A stretch of 64,000 nucleotides of DNA from JL08 sp039969355. GTDB lineage: Bacteria; Pseudomonadota; Alphaproteobacteria; Rhodobacterales; Rhodobacteraceae. Below the pieces are notes generated by a model that ran no database searches, was not told the DNA's origin, and saw only the letters and a list, made by a program, of their open reading frames with translations. Position numbers and translations under genes: made by a program. The stretch lies in contig JBDVOA010000028.1 of the NCBI GenBank assembly GCA_039969355.1, forward strand, positions 1-64,000, written 5' to 3'. Shown one piece after another: positions 28,116 to 37,263 of this stretch. Position 1 is the first letter of the stretch, and every line of letters starts with the position of its first letter.

Positions 28116-28849
28116 CGGCCATGCTTGGCATGTACGACATACCGCAACTTGCCGGTGCGAACGACAAATTCTGGGAGGCAATTCGAAAAGAACTAGGCGA
28201 AGGTCCGGAATTGCTTGATCGCCGCCGGGACCTCTGGGAAATTTGGCGAGACCCCGATCTCGTCTTTGCCCAAACCTGTGGAATGCCTTTTCGTACAACT
28301 CTTCACGGGTATGTCAGCTTGGTTGGAACACCCGACTACAATCTTCCCGGCTGCGCCCCGGGGTACTATAATTCCGTCATCATCGCCCGGGCGGACAGTA
28401 TCGGCCAGACATTGACCGACTTCGCAGGTCAGCGGTTCGCCTATAACGAGCCAATTTCGCAGTCAGGTTGGGCCGCCCCGATGACACATGCAGCAAGATC
28501 AGGCACAACATTCCGGCATTTCGTCCAAACCGGCGGGCATAAGGAATCTGCTATTGCGGTTGCCGTGGGGCGCGCCGATACGGCTGCAATTGATGCGCTG
28601 ACTTGGGCTCTGATTATCCAATATGAATCCTGGGCTGAGGCACTACGGGAAGTCGAACGTACGACACCCACTCCTGGGTTGCCTTACATCACATCCAAAA
28701 CCCGAAACACCGCACAAATCTTCGAGGGGGTGCAATGCGCGATCGCAGCGTTGTCTGATGCCGACCGCGAGACCCTGCATCTGAGAGGCTTAGTGAAAAT
28801 TGCGGAACAAGCCTACCTGGACGTCCCGACACCGCCGCCACCATCCTGA
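28112..28849 (+). CDS. PhnD-like phosphonate/phosphite-binding fold protein without signal peptide
   Basis: The 245-residue protein has the periplasmic-binding fold of the PhnD/SsuA/transferrin group: LVFAQTCGMPFRTTLHGYVSLVG, SVIIARADSIGQTLTDFAGQ (the family's ARADS and DFAG motifs), FRHFVQTGGHKESAIAVAVGRADTAAIDALTW. There is no signal peptide or Cys for lipidation, and no transporter permease or ATPase next to it. Translation is coupled to the TerB pair by ATGA overlap. It may act in the cytoplasm as a ligand sensor rather than a transport protein. Confidence 0.8.
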   Translation: MTAMLGMYDIPQLAGANDKFWEAIRKELGEGPELLDRRRDLWEIWRDPDLVFAQTCGMPFRTTLHGYVSLVGTPDYNLPGCAPGYYNSVIIARADSIGQTLTDFAGQRFAYNEPISQSGWAAPMTHAARSGTTFRHFVQTGGHKESAIAVAVGRADTAAIDALTWALIIQYESWAEALREVERTTPTPGLPYITSKTRNTAQIFEGVQCAIAALSDADRETLHLRGLVKIAEQAYLDVPTPPPPS

Positions 28850-28980
28850 ATTGCGCGTACGATTGGGTAAATTCACGGACAATTCGGACCATTCAGCAAC
28901 CCAAGCGGACACTTTTCGTCGCGAAAGGCCGTTTTGGACATTGCATCGACCGATATTTTAATCCCTATTACCATCGAAAC

Positions 28981-29793
28981 TTGTGCAAACAGACTGGTCC
29001 GCCTTTGCCCAACCCCGCTACTGATTCACCACCCGTGATCGAAATTCGCGACTTGCACAAAAGCTATGGATCGCTGGAAGTGCTCAAAGGCGTCGACATT
29101 ACAGCGCATCGCGGTGATGTCGTCTCGCTCATAGGTTCGTCGGGTTCTGGAAAATCCACACTGCTTCGTTGTGCGAATTTGCTTGAGGACAGCCAACAAG
29201 GCGAAATATTGTTCAAAGGTGAGCCCGTCGCTTGGAAAGGATCAGATCAAGGCCGCCGACCAGCGGACCCCAAGCAGGTTCTGCGCATCCGAACCAATCT
29301 TTCCATGGTTTTTCAGCAGTTCAATCTTTGGTCACACATGTCGATTCTGCAAAACGTTATGGAAGCACCCCGGACGGTTTTGGGGCGTGACGCGGCTGAG
29401 GTGGAAAAATCGGCACGTGCCTACCTTGATAAGGTGGGTATCGGCGATAAATGCGACATGTACCCGGCGCAATTGTCTGGGGGTCAGCAACAGAGGGCCG
29501 CCATTGCACGTGGCCTTTGCATGGAACCTGAGGCATTGTTGTTTGACGAACCGACCTCTGCGCTCGACCCTGAACTGGAACAGGAGGTGGTTCGAGTTAT
29601 CCAGAGCCTAGCAACCGAGGGTCGTACCATGTTGATTGTGACACACGACATGAAGCTCGCTGCCGATGTTTCGGACCATGTCGTATTCTTGCATCAGGGT
29701 CTAATTGAAGAGCAAGGAGCGCCAGATACCTTATTTGGCGCGCCAAAATCGGAGCGATTGCGGGGGTTCCTTTCGGCAACCACCGCAGCGTAA
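28981..29793 (+). CDS. Polar amino-acid-type ABC transporter ATP-binding protein
   Basis: This 270-residue HisP-type ATPase drives import through the two permeases downstream. Walker A GSSGSGKSTLLRC, Q-loop VFQQFNLWSHMSILQNVMEAP, signature LSGGQQQRAAIARGL, Walker B ALLFDEPTSALDPE and the switch His in LIVTHDMK are all present. The start is TTG 28981; GTG 29035 or TTG 29005 are possible shorter starts and better fit the family. First gene of a cluster continuing to the FAD oxidoreductase at 37128. Confidence 0.92.
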   Translation: MCKQTGPPLPNPATDSPPVIEIRDLHKSYGSLEVLKGVDITAHRGDVVSLIGSSGSGKSTLLRCANLLEDSQQGEILFKGEPVAWKGSDQGRRPADPKQVLRIRTNLSMVFQQFNLWSHMSILQNVMEAPRTVLGRDAAEVEKSARAYLDKVGIGDKCDMYPAQLSGGQQQRAAIARGLCMEPEALLFDEPTSALDPELEQEVVRVIQSLATEGRTMLIVTHDMKLAADVSDHVVFLHQGLIEEQGAPDTLFGAPKSERLRGFLSATTAA

Positions 29794-29828
29794 ACTAAAA
29801 AACACAAAAAACGACGGGAGTATCACAA

Positions 29829-30563
29829 ATGAAAAAACTAGCTCTAGGCACCGCCGCGCTGGCGTTTGCGGCCTCAATGAGTTTTGCAGACGGCCACGGC
29901 AAAACCATCCGCATGGGTACCGAGGGGGCCTACCCCCCCTATAACTTTATCAACGATGCGGGCGAAGTTGACGGATTTGAACGCAATGTTGGCGACGAAT
30001 TGTGCAAACGCGCCGAATTGACCTGTGAATGGGTCAAAAATGATTGGGACAGTATCATTCCTAACTTGGTGTCAGGAAACTACGACACCATCGTTGCAGG
30101 GATGTCCATCACGGATGAGCGCGACGAAGTCATTGATTTCACACAGAACTACTTTCCGCCGACGGCATCCGCCTATGTTGCAGCCTCCGACGGCGTGGAT
30201 CTGGAAAGCGGAGTCGTAGCGGCACAGACATCTACAATTCAAGCCGGCTTTATTGCTGAAAGCGGCGCGACACTCGTTGAATTCGCAACTCCGGAAGAAA
30301 CAGTAGCTGCTGTCCGCAATGGTGAAGCAGATGCCGTTTTTGCGGACCGAGATTACCTTGTTCCTTTGGTCGAGGCATCGGGTGGAGATCTCGTATTTGT
30401 TGGACCTCCTGTTCCACTGGGCGGTGGTATCGGAATGGGTCTGCGCGAAAGCGACACCGAATTGCGTGAGAAATTTGATGCGGCCATTGGCTCTATGAAA
30501 GCCGACGGCTCATTGAACGAATTGCTGATTAAGTGGTTCGGCGAAGATACAATAACCTACTAA
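29829..30563 (+). CDS. ABC transporter substrate-binding protein, amino-acid (SBP_bac_3) family
   Basis: The 244-residue periplasmic protein has a signal peptide (MKKLALGTAALAFAASMSFADG, cleavage near ADG). The mature domain begins KTIRMGTEGAYPPYNFIND, as in lysine/arginine/ornithine-binding LAO-type proteins; MSITDERDEVIDFTQNYFP and NGEADAVFADRDYLV are further family motifs. GGGAG precedes its ATG. Ligand is a basic or polar amino acid or amine; the downstream ligases favour an amine. Confidence 0.93.
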   Translation: MKKLALGTAALAFAASMSFADGHGKTIRMGTEGAYPPYNFINDAGEVDGFERNVGDELCKRAELTCEWVKNDWDSIIPNLVSGNYDTIVAGMSITDERDEVIDFTQNYFPPTASAYVAASDGVDLESGVVAAQTSTIQAGFIAESGATLVEFATPEETVAAVRNGEADAVFADRDYLVPLVEASGGDLVFVGPPVPLGGGIGMGLRESDTELREKFDAAIGSMKADGSLNELLIKWFGEDTITY

Positions 30564-30572
30564 ATCAGGTAC

Positions 30573-30598
30573 GGCAGGTCTGTACTCGCGGACCTGCC
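30573..30598 (+). promoter_or_regulatory. Intra-operon stem-loop between substrate-binding protein and permease genes
   Basis: GGCAGGTC (30573-30580) and GACCTGCC (30591-30598) form a perfect eight-pair stem with a ten-base loop, 9 bases after the stop of the binding-protein gene and just before the permease ATG at 30606. There is no T tract. Such hairpins commonly stabilise the upstream mRNA so the binding protein is made in excess; it could also hide the permease ribosome site, which is not otherwise visible. Confidence 0.6.
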
Positions 30599-30605
30599 AA
30601 ATCCA

Positions 30606-31490
30606 ATGTTCTCATTTTGCACCGAACCTGAAACGCTGGACACGTATCGCTGGCTGAGCTGCTATTTGACCAATGGCAAGCATATGGCTTTCTATGTGGC
30701 ATTTGGCAAAGTACTTTTGCTACTAGCCGTCACAGCGCCGGTCGCATTGTCTTTTGGATTTTTCGGTGCGATGGCAGCACGGGCCGCGTTTGCGCCCATT
30801 CGATGGCTCGGACAGGGCTACATAGCGATCGTGCGCGGTGTCCCGGACATCGCCTTTTTCCTCTTTTTCGTGATTGCGCTTGACCAGTTGTTTGAATGGG
30901 GCCGCCATCGGCTTTTTTGCCCCGATTGGGACCAACCGATTTGGCAAGGCAGTGATTTCGTGGTCTGTGCGGCGGCCAAATTGCCCTCCGGCAATTCCGC
31001 GCAATGGATTCATGAAACTTATGGATTCGCGCTCGCGGTTCTGACATTTGCCATTGTTTTTGGTGCATTCGCCGCCAATGTTCTGTTTGGAGCAATGCGC
31101 GCTGTGCCTCGCGGGCAGATGGAAACCGGAGAGGCCTACGGCATGTCATCACGCCAAACGTTCTGGCGAATTCTGGTGCCGCAGATGTGGGTCTATGCCC
31201 TGCCCGGCCTGTCAAATCTTTGGATGGTGCTGATCAAGGCGACACCGCTGTTGTTTTTACTTGGGATCGAAGACATCGTTTACTGGGCGCGCGAGCTTGG
31301 CGGCACCAAGACCGAGAAATTTACGAGCTACCCGCATGGCGATTGGCGCATGTGGTATTTCTTCGCTTTGCTGGTTTTTTATCTCGCGTTTACACGGGTG
31401 TCTGAAGTGCTGCTTGAAAAATTGATGGTTCGGCTGACTCATGGCCAGGCGACCTCCGGTGGCGAAGCACAGCGTAGGGCCGCGACATGA
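30606..31490 (+). CDS. ABC transporter permease, amino-acid family (first of pair)
   Basis: The 294-residue inner-membrane protein has about five to six transmembrane helices. The EAA loop METGEAYGMSSRQTFWRI that contacts the ATPase is at about residues 170-190, followed by PQMWVYALPGLSNLWMVLIK. A charged loop with two Cys (FCPDWDQPIW; FVVCAAAKLP) is inserted after the second helix. It overlaps the second permease by four bases. Confidence 0.92.
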   Translation: MFSFCTEPETLDTYRWLSCYLTNGKHMAFYVAFGKVLLLLAVTAPVALSFGFFGAMAARAAFAPIRWLGQGYIAIVRGVPDIAFFLFFVIALDQLFEWGRHRLFCPDWDQPIWQGSDFVVCAAAKLPSGNSAQWIHETYGFALAVLTFAIVFGAFAANVLFGAMRAVPRGQMETGEAYGMSSRQTFWRILVPQMWVYALPGLSNLWMVLIKATPLLFLLGIEDIVYWARELGGTKTEKFTSYPHGDWRMWYFFALLVFYLAFTRVSEVLLEKLMVRLTHGQATSGGEAQRRAAT

Positions 31491-32293
31491 GTTGCTGGCA
31501 AACCATTCAGGACTACGGGCTGCGCTCTATCGGATTCGGCGAACGTCTATTGCCGCGTGAAGGCTTCACACTTTGCGAACATTTCACGCTCATCGGCTCT
31601 GGCATGATCTGGAATATCTACTTTGGCATTTTTGCGTTAGGGACCGGATTTCTGTTTGCGACGGCCCTCGCTGTTGCAAAGGCCAGCTCAAATCCAGCTT
31701 GGCGCAAACCGGCTGAATGGTTCATCTTCATATTTCGCGGATCACCGTTATTCATTCAGTTCTTCTTTGCGTATTTTTTGTTCCTCAGTCTCAAGGGGGT
31801 CAGCCCAATCTTTGATCCCTTCACCGCTGCTTGGCTAGGCGCTCTGATCGTATTATTTTTGAACACTGCGGCATATTCTGGGGAGATATTCTATGGTGCG
31901 CTTCGGTCCATTCCGAAAGGTGATATCGAGGCGGCCGACGCATACGGCCTTTCAGGGTGGTCCAGATTCCGTCGAGTGATCTGGCCTACGATGCTGCGAC
32001 TCGCGTGGCCAGCTTATACGAACGAGGCAATCTTTCTGTTTCACGCCACAACGCTGGTGTATTTCAGCGGTTTCCCAGCATGGCAACAACGCGGGGACGC
32101 ACTCTACTATGCCAATTATTTTGCCGACAAGACCTTTAACCCCTTCATTCCTTATCCCATTCTAGCCGCCTATTTTATCATTTTGACCCTAGTGATCGTG
32201 TCCTTTTTTGGAGTTATAAATACCCGGCTCAACAAGCATTTACCGTCGAACGTGCGCCAGAAACTAAAAGTGCGGGTGAACGTGATACGCTAG
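31487..32293 (+). CDS. ABC transporter permease, amino-acid family (second of pair)
   Basis: The 268-residue partner permease has five helices and the EAA motif DIEAADAYGLSGWSRFRRV near residues 145-165, preceded by FRGSPLFIQFFFAYFLF. The ATGA overlap with the first permease fits a heterodimeric channel. Together with the ATPase and binding protein it makes a complete importer. Confidence 0.92.
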   Translation: MSCWQTIQDYGLRSIGFGERLLPREGFTLCEHFTLIGSGMIWNIYFGIFALGTGFLFATALAVAKASSNPAWRKPAEWFIFIFRGSPLFIQFFFAYFLFLSLKGVSPIFDPFTAAWLGALIVLFLNTAAYSGEIFYGALRSIPKGDIEAADAYGLSGWSRFRRVIWPTMLRLAWPAYTNEAIFLFHATTLVYFSGFPAWQQRGDALYYANYFADKTFNPFIPYPILAAYFIILTLVIVSFFGVINTRLNKHLPSNVRQKLKVRVNVIR

Positions 32294-32407
32294 GTCACGG
32301 CCAATTATTTGTACGCTGAACCGGTAAACCATCCATTTCAATCTACCCCATAGACATTTTGAATTGCACGTGAGTAGGTGTGCAAAATCTCAGCATGGAA
32401 CCGTCTC

Positions 32408-33727
32408 ATGGACCTCAAAAACCACTCAACATTTCGCGTCGCAGCCTCTGATCTGAACGGCCAGATGCGAGGAAAACGCGTACCGGCAAGCTATGCGCAG
32501 AAGCTCGATAGCGGAGCTGTTCGCATGCCGCTGTCAGCCTTGAACGTTGACCTGTGGGGCGCTGATATTGAGGACAGTCCGCTGGTTTTTGAGACTGGCG
32601 ATGCTGATGGAACATTGCGGCCCTCGGGTCGGGGCCCTGTGCCCATGCCATGGCTCTCGAACCCAAGTGCTCTGGTTCCTATGACAATGGAAGTTGCCCC
32701 AAGCGTGCCATTTGAAGGTGACCCGCGAAATGCCTTGGAACGGGTATTAAATCGATTTGACGCACGCGGCTGGAAAGTCATGGCAGCCACAGAAATGGAA
32801 TTCACGCTTATTGATGATTCCGGCCCTTCGCCGTCAGCCCCAACCAACCCTGTTACGGATCGTCCCCTGAGCAGCGCCGCCGTATTGTCCGTCGCACAAC
32901 TTGATGCCTTTGACAGCTTTTTCACTGAGCTGTACGAAGCCTGCGCTGCTATGGATATTCCGGCTCAGACCGCTACTTCGGAAGCCGGTTTGGGCCAGTT
33001 TGAGATTACATTAAACCATCAGGACGCCATGCGCGCCGCCGATGATGCTTGGTTGTTCAAAGTATTGGCCCGCGGCATGGCCCGTAAAAACGGCTTTGCC
33101 GCGACCTTCATGGCCAAGCCCTACCGAGATGATGCAGGCAATGGAATGCATTTACATTTTTCGGTTGTGGACGACAAAGGGCAAAACGTGTTCAGCAATG
33201 GCGGTCCCGAAGGAAGCAACTTGTTGCGGCAAGCAGTTGCCGGTTGCCTTCTGGCAATGCCTGCTTCGACCCTTATTTTTGCGCCACACGGAAATTCTTA
33301 CGAACGACTGGTACCCGGAGCGCACGCCCCAACCTCTGCCGCGTGGGCCTATGAGAATCGAACTGCCGCCATCAGAATACCCAGCGGCAGCGCATCAGCT
33401 CGGCGGATCGAACATCGAGTAGCGGGTGGGGACATTAACCCCTACATGATGCTCGCAGTGGTGCTTGGCGCGGCAATGAATGGGATGGAAACCGGTGCCG
33501 AACCCCCTGCACCGATCACCGGGAATGCCTATGATTATCCCGACCTGCCACAATTGGCGCCAGACTGGGTTACGGCGATTGATTTGTTCGAATCCGATCC
33601 GGTCGTCGCAGATATCTTTCACCCCCAGTTGATCGCGAACCTCGTGATGACCAAACGGCAGGAAATCAGACGGATGGCAGATGTGCCGGCCGATCAAAGG
33701 TGGCTGGCTACTCTGGAACGCGTCTAA
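32408..33727 (+). CDS. Glutamine-synthetase-family gamma-glutamyl ligase (1)
   Basis: The 439-residue protein has the GS fold: N-terminal beta-grasp (residues 1-100), then the catalytic domain with ATEMEFTLID (metal Glu), GLGQFEITLNHQDAM, NGMHLHFSVVD (ATP/Glu site), YERLVPGAHAP and ENRTAAIRIPSGS with Arg binding. The PuuA-like form ligates glutamate to an amine rather than to ammonia. ATG 32408 is the likely start; GTG 32378 is an alternative. Upstream is the importer; downstream are amidotransferase, second ligase and oxidase. Confidence 0.88.
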   Translation: MDLKNHSTFRVAASDLNGQMRGKRVPASYAQKLDSGAVRMPLSALNVDLWGADIEDSPLVFETGDADGTLRPSGRGPVPMPWLSNPSALVPMTMEVAPSVPFEGDPRNALERVLNRFDARGWKVMAATEMEFTLIDDSGPSPSAPTNPVTDRPLSSAAVLSVAQLDAFDSFFTELYEACAAMDIPAQTATSEAGLGQFEITLNHQDAMRAADDAWLFKVLARGMARKNGFAATFMAKPYRDDAGNGMHLHFSVVDDKGQNVFSNGGPEGSNLLRQAVAGCLLAMPASTLIFAPHGNSYERLVPGAHAPTSAAWAYENRTAAIRIPSGSASARRIEHRVAGGDINPYMMLAVVLGAAMNGMETGAEPPAPITGNAYDYPDLPQLAPDWVTAIDLFESDPVVADIFHPQLIANLVMTKRQEIRRMADVPADQRWLATLERV

Positions 33728-33788
33728 TCCCCCTTGCCGGTAAGGATTGGCTCCGCTAATATTAATTTGATCAAATTATTGGTGACCT

Positions 33789-34469
33789 ATGAAAATCGGG
33801 ATTCTTCAGGCCGGACACACACCGGACGATCTGGTGCGCACGTTGGGCGACTACGACTCTTTGTACCCAGATTTATTGGCCGGATACGGATTTTCGTTCG
33901 AGGCATATTGCGTCGTGGACATGGAGTTTCCCAAGTCTATCGCCGAATGTGACGGCTGGTTAATCAGCGGCTCGCGATATGGCGCCTACGAAGATCATAC
34001 TTGGATACCACTGTTGGAAGACTTTATTCGCCAAATATACGCCGACGGTCGGCCGTTGGTCGGCGTTTGCTTTGGCCATCAAATCATCGCGCAGGCCCTC
34101 GGTGGTAAGGTCGAGAAATACAAAGGTGGCTGGTCCGTTGGACATACGGAATACATCTTCGATGGTGAAATCATCCCGTTGAATGCGTGGCATCAGGATC
34201 AAGTGACAAAACGCCCGACAGACGCAAAAGTCATCGCAAGCACCGATTTCTGTGAGAATGCCGCATTTGTTTACGGCGACAAAGTCTGGAGCTTGCAACC
34301 CCATCCCGAGTTTTCCGCAGCTTTTGTCGACGGGCTCATCAATGGACGTGGGCAGGGTGTTGTACCCGAACCAATTCTTGCCGAGGCTACCGCCAAATTG
34401 ACGGAACCATTGGCCAACGCGGCAATTGCCGATCGCATGGCCGCATTTTTTAGACAAGAGAGGCTCTGA
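33789..34469 (+). CDS. Class I glutamine amidotransferase-like hydrolase
   Basis: The 226-residue protein has the triad of class I amidotransferases: Cys in LVGVCFGHQIIA, His and Glu in SLQPHPEFSAAF. The GMP synthase-like glutamine amidotransferase subfamily is the closest look. In a gamma-glutamyl pathway it would hydrolyse a gamma-glutamyl-carboxylic acid, the step PuuD does with an unrelated-looking but same-superfamily enzyme. It overlaps the second ligase start by one base (TGATG). Confidence 0.87.
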   Translation: MKIGILQAGHTPDDLVRTLGDYDSLYPDLLAGYGFSFEAYCVVDMEFPKSIAECDGWLISGSRYGAYEDHTWIPLLEDFIRQIYADGRPLVGVCFGHQIIAQALGGKVEKYKGGWSVGHTEYIFDGEIIPLNAWHQDQVTKRPTDAKVIASTDFCENAAFVYGDKVWSLQPHPEFSAAFVDGLINGRGQGVVPEPILAEATAKLTEPLANAAIADRMAAFFRQERL

Positions 34470-35827
34470 TGGCCGATTGGACTACGAACCTGCCGGACGC
34501 AGCCAGAACTTATCTCGAAGGGCGGCGACTTGACGAGGTCGAATGCATCATATCCGACCTTCCTGGCATTGCCCGAGGCAAGGCTGTTCCCGCAAGCAAG
34601 TTCAGCAAACAGGAATATTTTCACCTGCCGGACAGCGTATTTTATCAGACCATTACCGGTGACTGGGGTGAAGCCGCAGGAGAGGAAGGGTTTCTGGAAC
34701 GGGACATGATTCTCAGACCGGACATGACCACTGCGACAGCCGCACCCTGGACCGGCGACTGGACGCTGCAAGTTATCCACGATGCGTTTGACCGCAAAGA
34801 CAATCGCGTCCCGTACGCCCCGCGTAACGTCTTGAAACGCGTAGTAGATCTCTATGCCGCGAAAGGGTGGAAGGCCATCGTCGCCCCGGAGATGGAGTTT
34901 TTTCTGGTTGCGCGCAACATCGACCCGACGCAAGAGATCAAACCAATGATGGGGCGTTCGGGCCGGCCCGCTGCCGCGCGACAAGCTTATTCGATGACGG
35001 CTGTTGATGAGTTTGGTCCGGTGATTGATGACATCTATGACTTTGCAGAGGCGCAAGGCTTTGAAATAGACGGTATCACGCAGGAAGGTGGTGCCGGACA
35101 GCTGGAAATCAACTTGATTCACGGCGATCCAGTAAAACTAGCGGACGAGGTATTCTATTTCAAACGCCTGATCCGCGAGGCTGCCCTGCGTCACGATTGC
35201 TATGCGACATTTATGGCTAAACCGATTGCCGATGAACCGGGTAGCGCCATGCACATCCATCATTCCGTTCTTGATATTGAAACGGGTAAGAACATCTTTT
35301 CTGGACCCCAGGGCGGTGAAACAGATGCGTTTTTCAATTTTATTGGCGGATTGCAAAAACACTTGCCGTCCAGCATTGCTGTTATGGCACCATACGTGAA
35401 TTCCTATCGTCGGTATGTCAAAGACCATGCCGCTCCGATCAATCTGGAGTGGGGACGCGACAATCGCACCACCGGTATTCGAATACCCTTGTCCGGCCCC
35501 GAAGCGCGCCGCGTCGAAAATCGCGTCGCAGGCATGGATTGCAATCCATACCTTTGCATCGCGGCCTCATTAGCGTGTGGCTATCTGGGGCTGATCAATG
35601 AAGATCGGCCGGGCAAGCAGTTCAAAGGTGACGCCTATGAAGGCGATGGCGATATACCCAACCTGCTCGGCGATGCGCTTGATCTGTTTGATGAGGCAAA
35701 GGAACTGCACGACGTGCTGCACCCGGATTTTGCACGGGTCTATTCCATCGTGAAGCGAGCTGAATATCAGGAATTTCTGCAGGTTATCTCACCATGGGAA
35801 CGTGAACACCTGCTGATGAATGTATGA
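34469..35827 (+). CDS. Glutamine-synthetase-family gamma-glutamyl ligase (2)
   Basis: The 452-residue second GS-like ligase has VAPEMEFFLVARNIDPTQE, GAGQLEINLIHGDPV, SAMHIHHSVLD, NSYRRYVKDHAAPINLEWG and RDNRTTGIRIPLSGPEA. It is closer to gamma-glutamylputrescine synthetase (PuuA) than the first copy. The two copies share the layout but differ widely, suggesting different amine substrates or an accessory role. It overlaps the oxidoreductase gene by four bases. Confidence 0.9.
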   Translation: MADWTTNLPDAARTYLEGRRLDEVECIISDLPGIARGKAVPASKFSKQEYFHLPDSVFYQTITGDWGEAAGEEGFLERDMILRPDMTTATAAPWTGDWTLQVIHDAFDRKDNRVPYAPRNVLKRVVDLYAAKGWKAIVAPEMEFFLVARNIDPTQEIKPMMGRSGRPAAARQAYSMTAVDEFGPVIDDIYDFAEAQGFEIDGITQEGGAGQLEINLIHGDPVKLADEVFYFKRLIREAALRHDCYATFMAKPIADEPGSAMHIHHSVLDIETGKNIFSGPQGGETDAFFNFIGGLQKHLPSSIAVMAPYVNSYRRYVKDHAAPINLEWGRDNRTTGIRIPLSGPEARRVENRVAGMDCNPYLCIAASLACGYLGLINEDRPGKQFKGDAYEGDGDIPNLLGDALDLFDEAKELHDVLHPDFARVYSIVKRAEYQEFLQVISPWEREHLLMNV

Positions 35828-37128
35828 ACCTTCTGTTTTCCAACGACAAGCGAGGGGTCTACCCTGGCAGCTGGTATGCGGCGACGGCGAACCAGAGCCC
35901 TGAGTTCGAACCCGTTAAAGGTGAGATCAAGGCGGATGTTTGCATCGTCGGTGCCGGGTACACCGGACTGTCAGCGGCACTACACTTGGCGGAGGTTGGC
36001 CTAGATGTGGTGGTGCTGGAAGCCCATCGCGTGGGGTTTGGCGCATCGGGTCGCAACGGCGGTCAACTGGGCAGTGGCCAACGCATGGAGCAAGACGGGC
36101 TCGAAAAGCTCGTCGGGAAAGCTGATGCAGTCAGGCTGTGGCAATTGGGCGAAGAATCCAAGACTTTGGTCAAGGAACTGATCAAGTCACACAACATCGA
36201 CTGCCATTTCAAACCCGGCGTGGCGCATACAGCGTCCAGTAAATCCGACGTCAAACACCTGCATGACTATGCAGAAAAGCTCCGGCAAGACTATGGATAT
36301 GACGAAATCGAAACGCTGGATAGCGAAGCATGCCATGCACTTTGCCCTTCGCCGGACTATAAGGGTGGCACGCTTGACATGGGTGCCGGTCATTTGCATC
36401 CACTAAACTATGCCCTGGGGTTGACACACGCTGCGACGAAGGCCGGCGTGCGTATCTATGAAATGACGCTGGTACATAACATATTGCAGGGGACCAAGCC
36501 TGTGGTTCAATCAGACCACGGTCGCGTGGTAGCAGATCAAGTCATTCTTGCGTGCAACGGTTATTTGGGCAGTCTCAATCGCAAAGTTGCCGCCCGCGTT
36601 ATGCCCATTAACAATTTTATTGGTGCGACCGAACCATTGGGGGAAGACGCAGCGCAGGTTCTAACCCGCGACGTCGCTGTTGCCGACAGTAGGTTTGTGG
36701 TGAACTATTTCCGGCTTTCCCACGACAAGCGGCTGCTTTTTGGAGGTGGTGAAAGCTATGGCTACCGTTTCCCCGATGACATCGATTCTGTCGTGCGCAA
36801 GCCCATGAGCGTGGTATTCCCTCATCTTAAAGACGTCCGGTTTGATTACGCCTGGGGGGGCACGTTAGGTATCACCATGAAGCGAATGCCATACATTGCG
36901 CGGGTTGCTCCCAATGTCATGTCCGCGTCCGGTTACTCCGGTCATGGTGTCGGTACCGCGACTCTCGCCGGCAAGTTGATGGCAAAAGCCATTCAGGGTC
37001 AGTCTGAAGGCTTTGATCTTTTGGCAAAGGTTCCAACACCCTCCTTTCCCGGCGGGGCCATGTTTCGCTCGCCTTTGCTGGCCCTGGGCATGACGTGGTT
37101 TGCATTGCGTGATCGCCTCGGTTTTTAG
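35824..37128 (+). CDS. FAD-dependent gamma-glutamyl amine oxidase (PuuB-like, DAO family)
   Basis: The 434-residue DAO-superfamily flavoprotein begins with a short lead and the FAD Rossmann motif CIVGAGYTGLSAALHLAE, then EAHRVGFGASGRNGGQLGSG, characteristic of PuuB/gamma-glutamylputrescine oxidase. C-terminal GYSGHGVGTATLAGKLMA holds the FAD dinucleotide loop. It would oxidise the gamma-glutamyl amine to an aldehyde. No aldehyde dehydrogenase (PuuC) gene is next to it, so that step must be encoded elsewhere. Confidence 0.9.
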   Translation: MNLLFSNDKRGVYPGSWYAATANQSPEFEPVKGEIKADVCIVGAGYTGLSAALHLAEVGLDVVVLEAHRVGFGASGRNGGQLGSGQRMEQDGLEKLVGKADAVRLWQLGEESKTLVKELIKSHNIDCHFKPGVAHTASSKSDVKHLHDYAEKLRQDYGYDEIETLDSEACHALCPSPDYKGGTLDMGAGHLHPLNYALGLTHAATKAGVRIYEMTLVHNILQGTKPVVQSDHGRVVADQVILACNGYLGSLNRKVAARVMPINNFIGATEPLGEDAAQVLTRDVAVADSRFVVNYFRLSHDKRLLFGGGESYGYRFPDDIDSVVRKPMSVVFPHLKDVRFDYAWGGTLGITMKRMPYIARVAPNVMSASGYSGHGVGTATLAGKLMAKAIQGQSEGFDLLAKVPTPSFPGGAMFRSPLLALGMTWFALRDRLGF

Positions 37129-37263
37129 TCAGTACACGCCCGACAGATTTGCAACGTTTCCAAACATTTCCTCAGGGCCGTCACGATCCGGCCTTACAAT
37201 TTCCTTTTCACAGCCATTCCTTTGTTTTAGTAATTTGGAATATTAAATTAAGGAAAACGTAAT

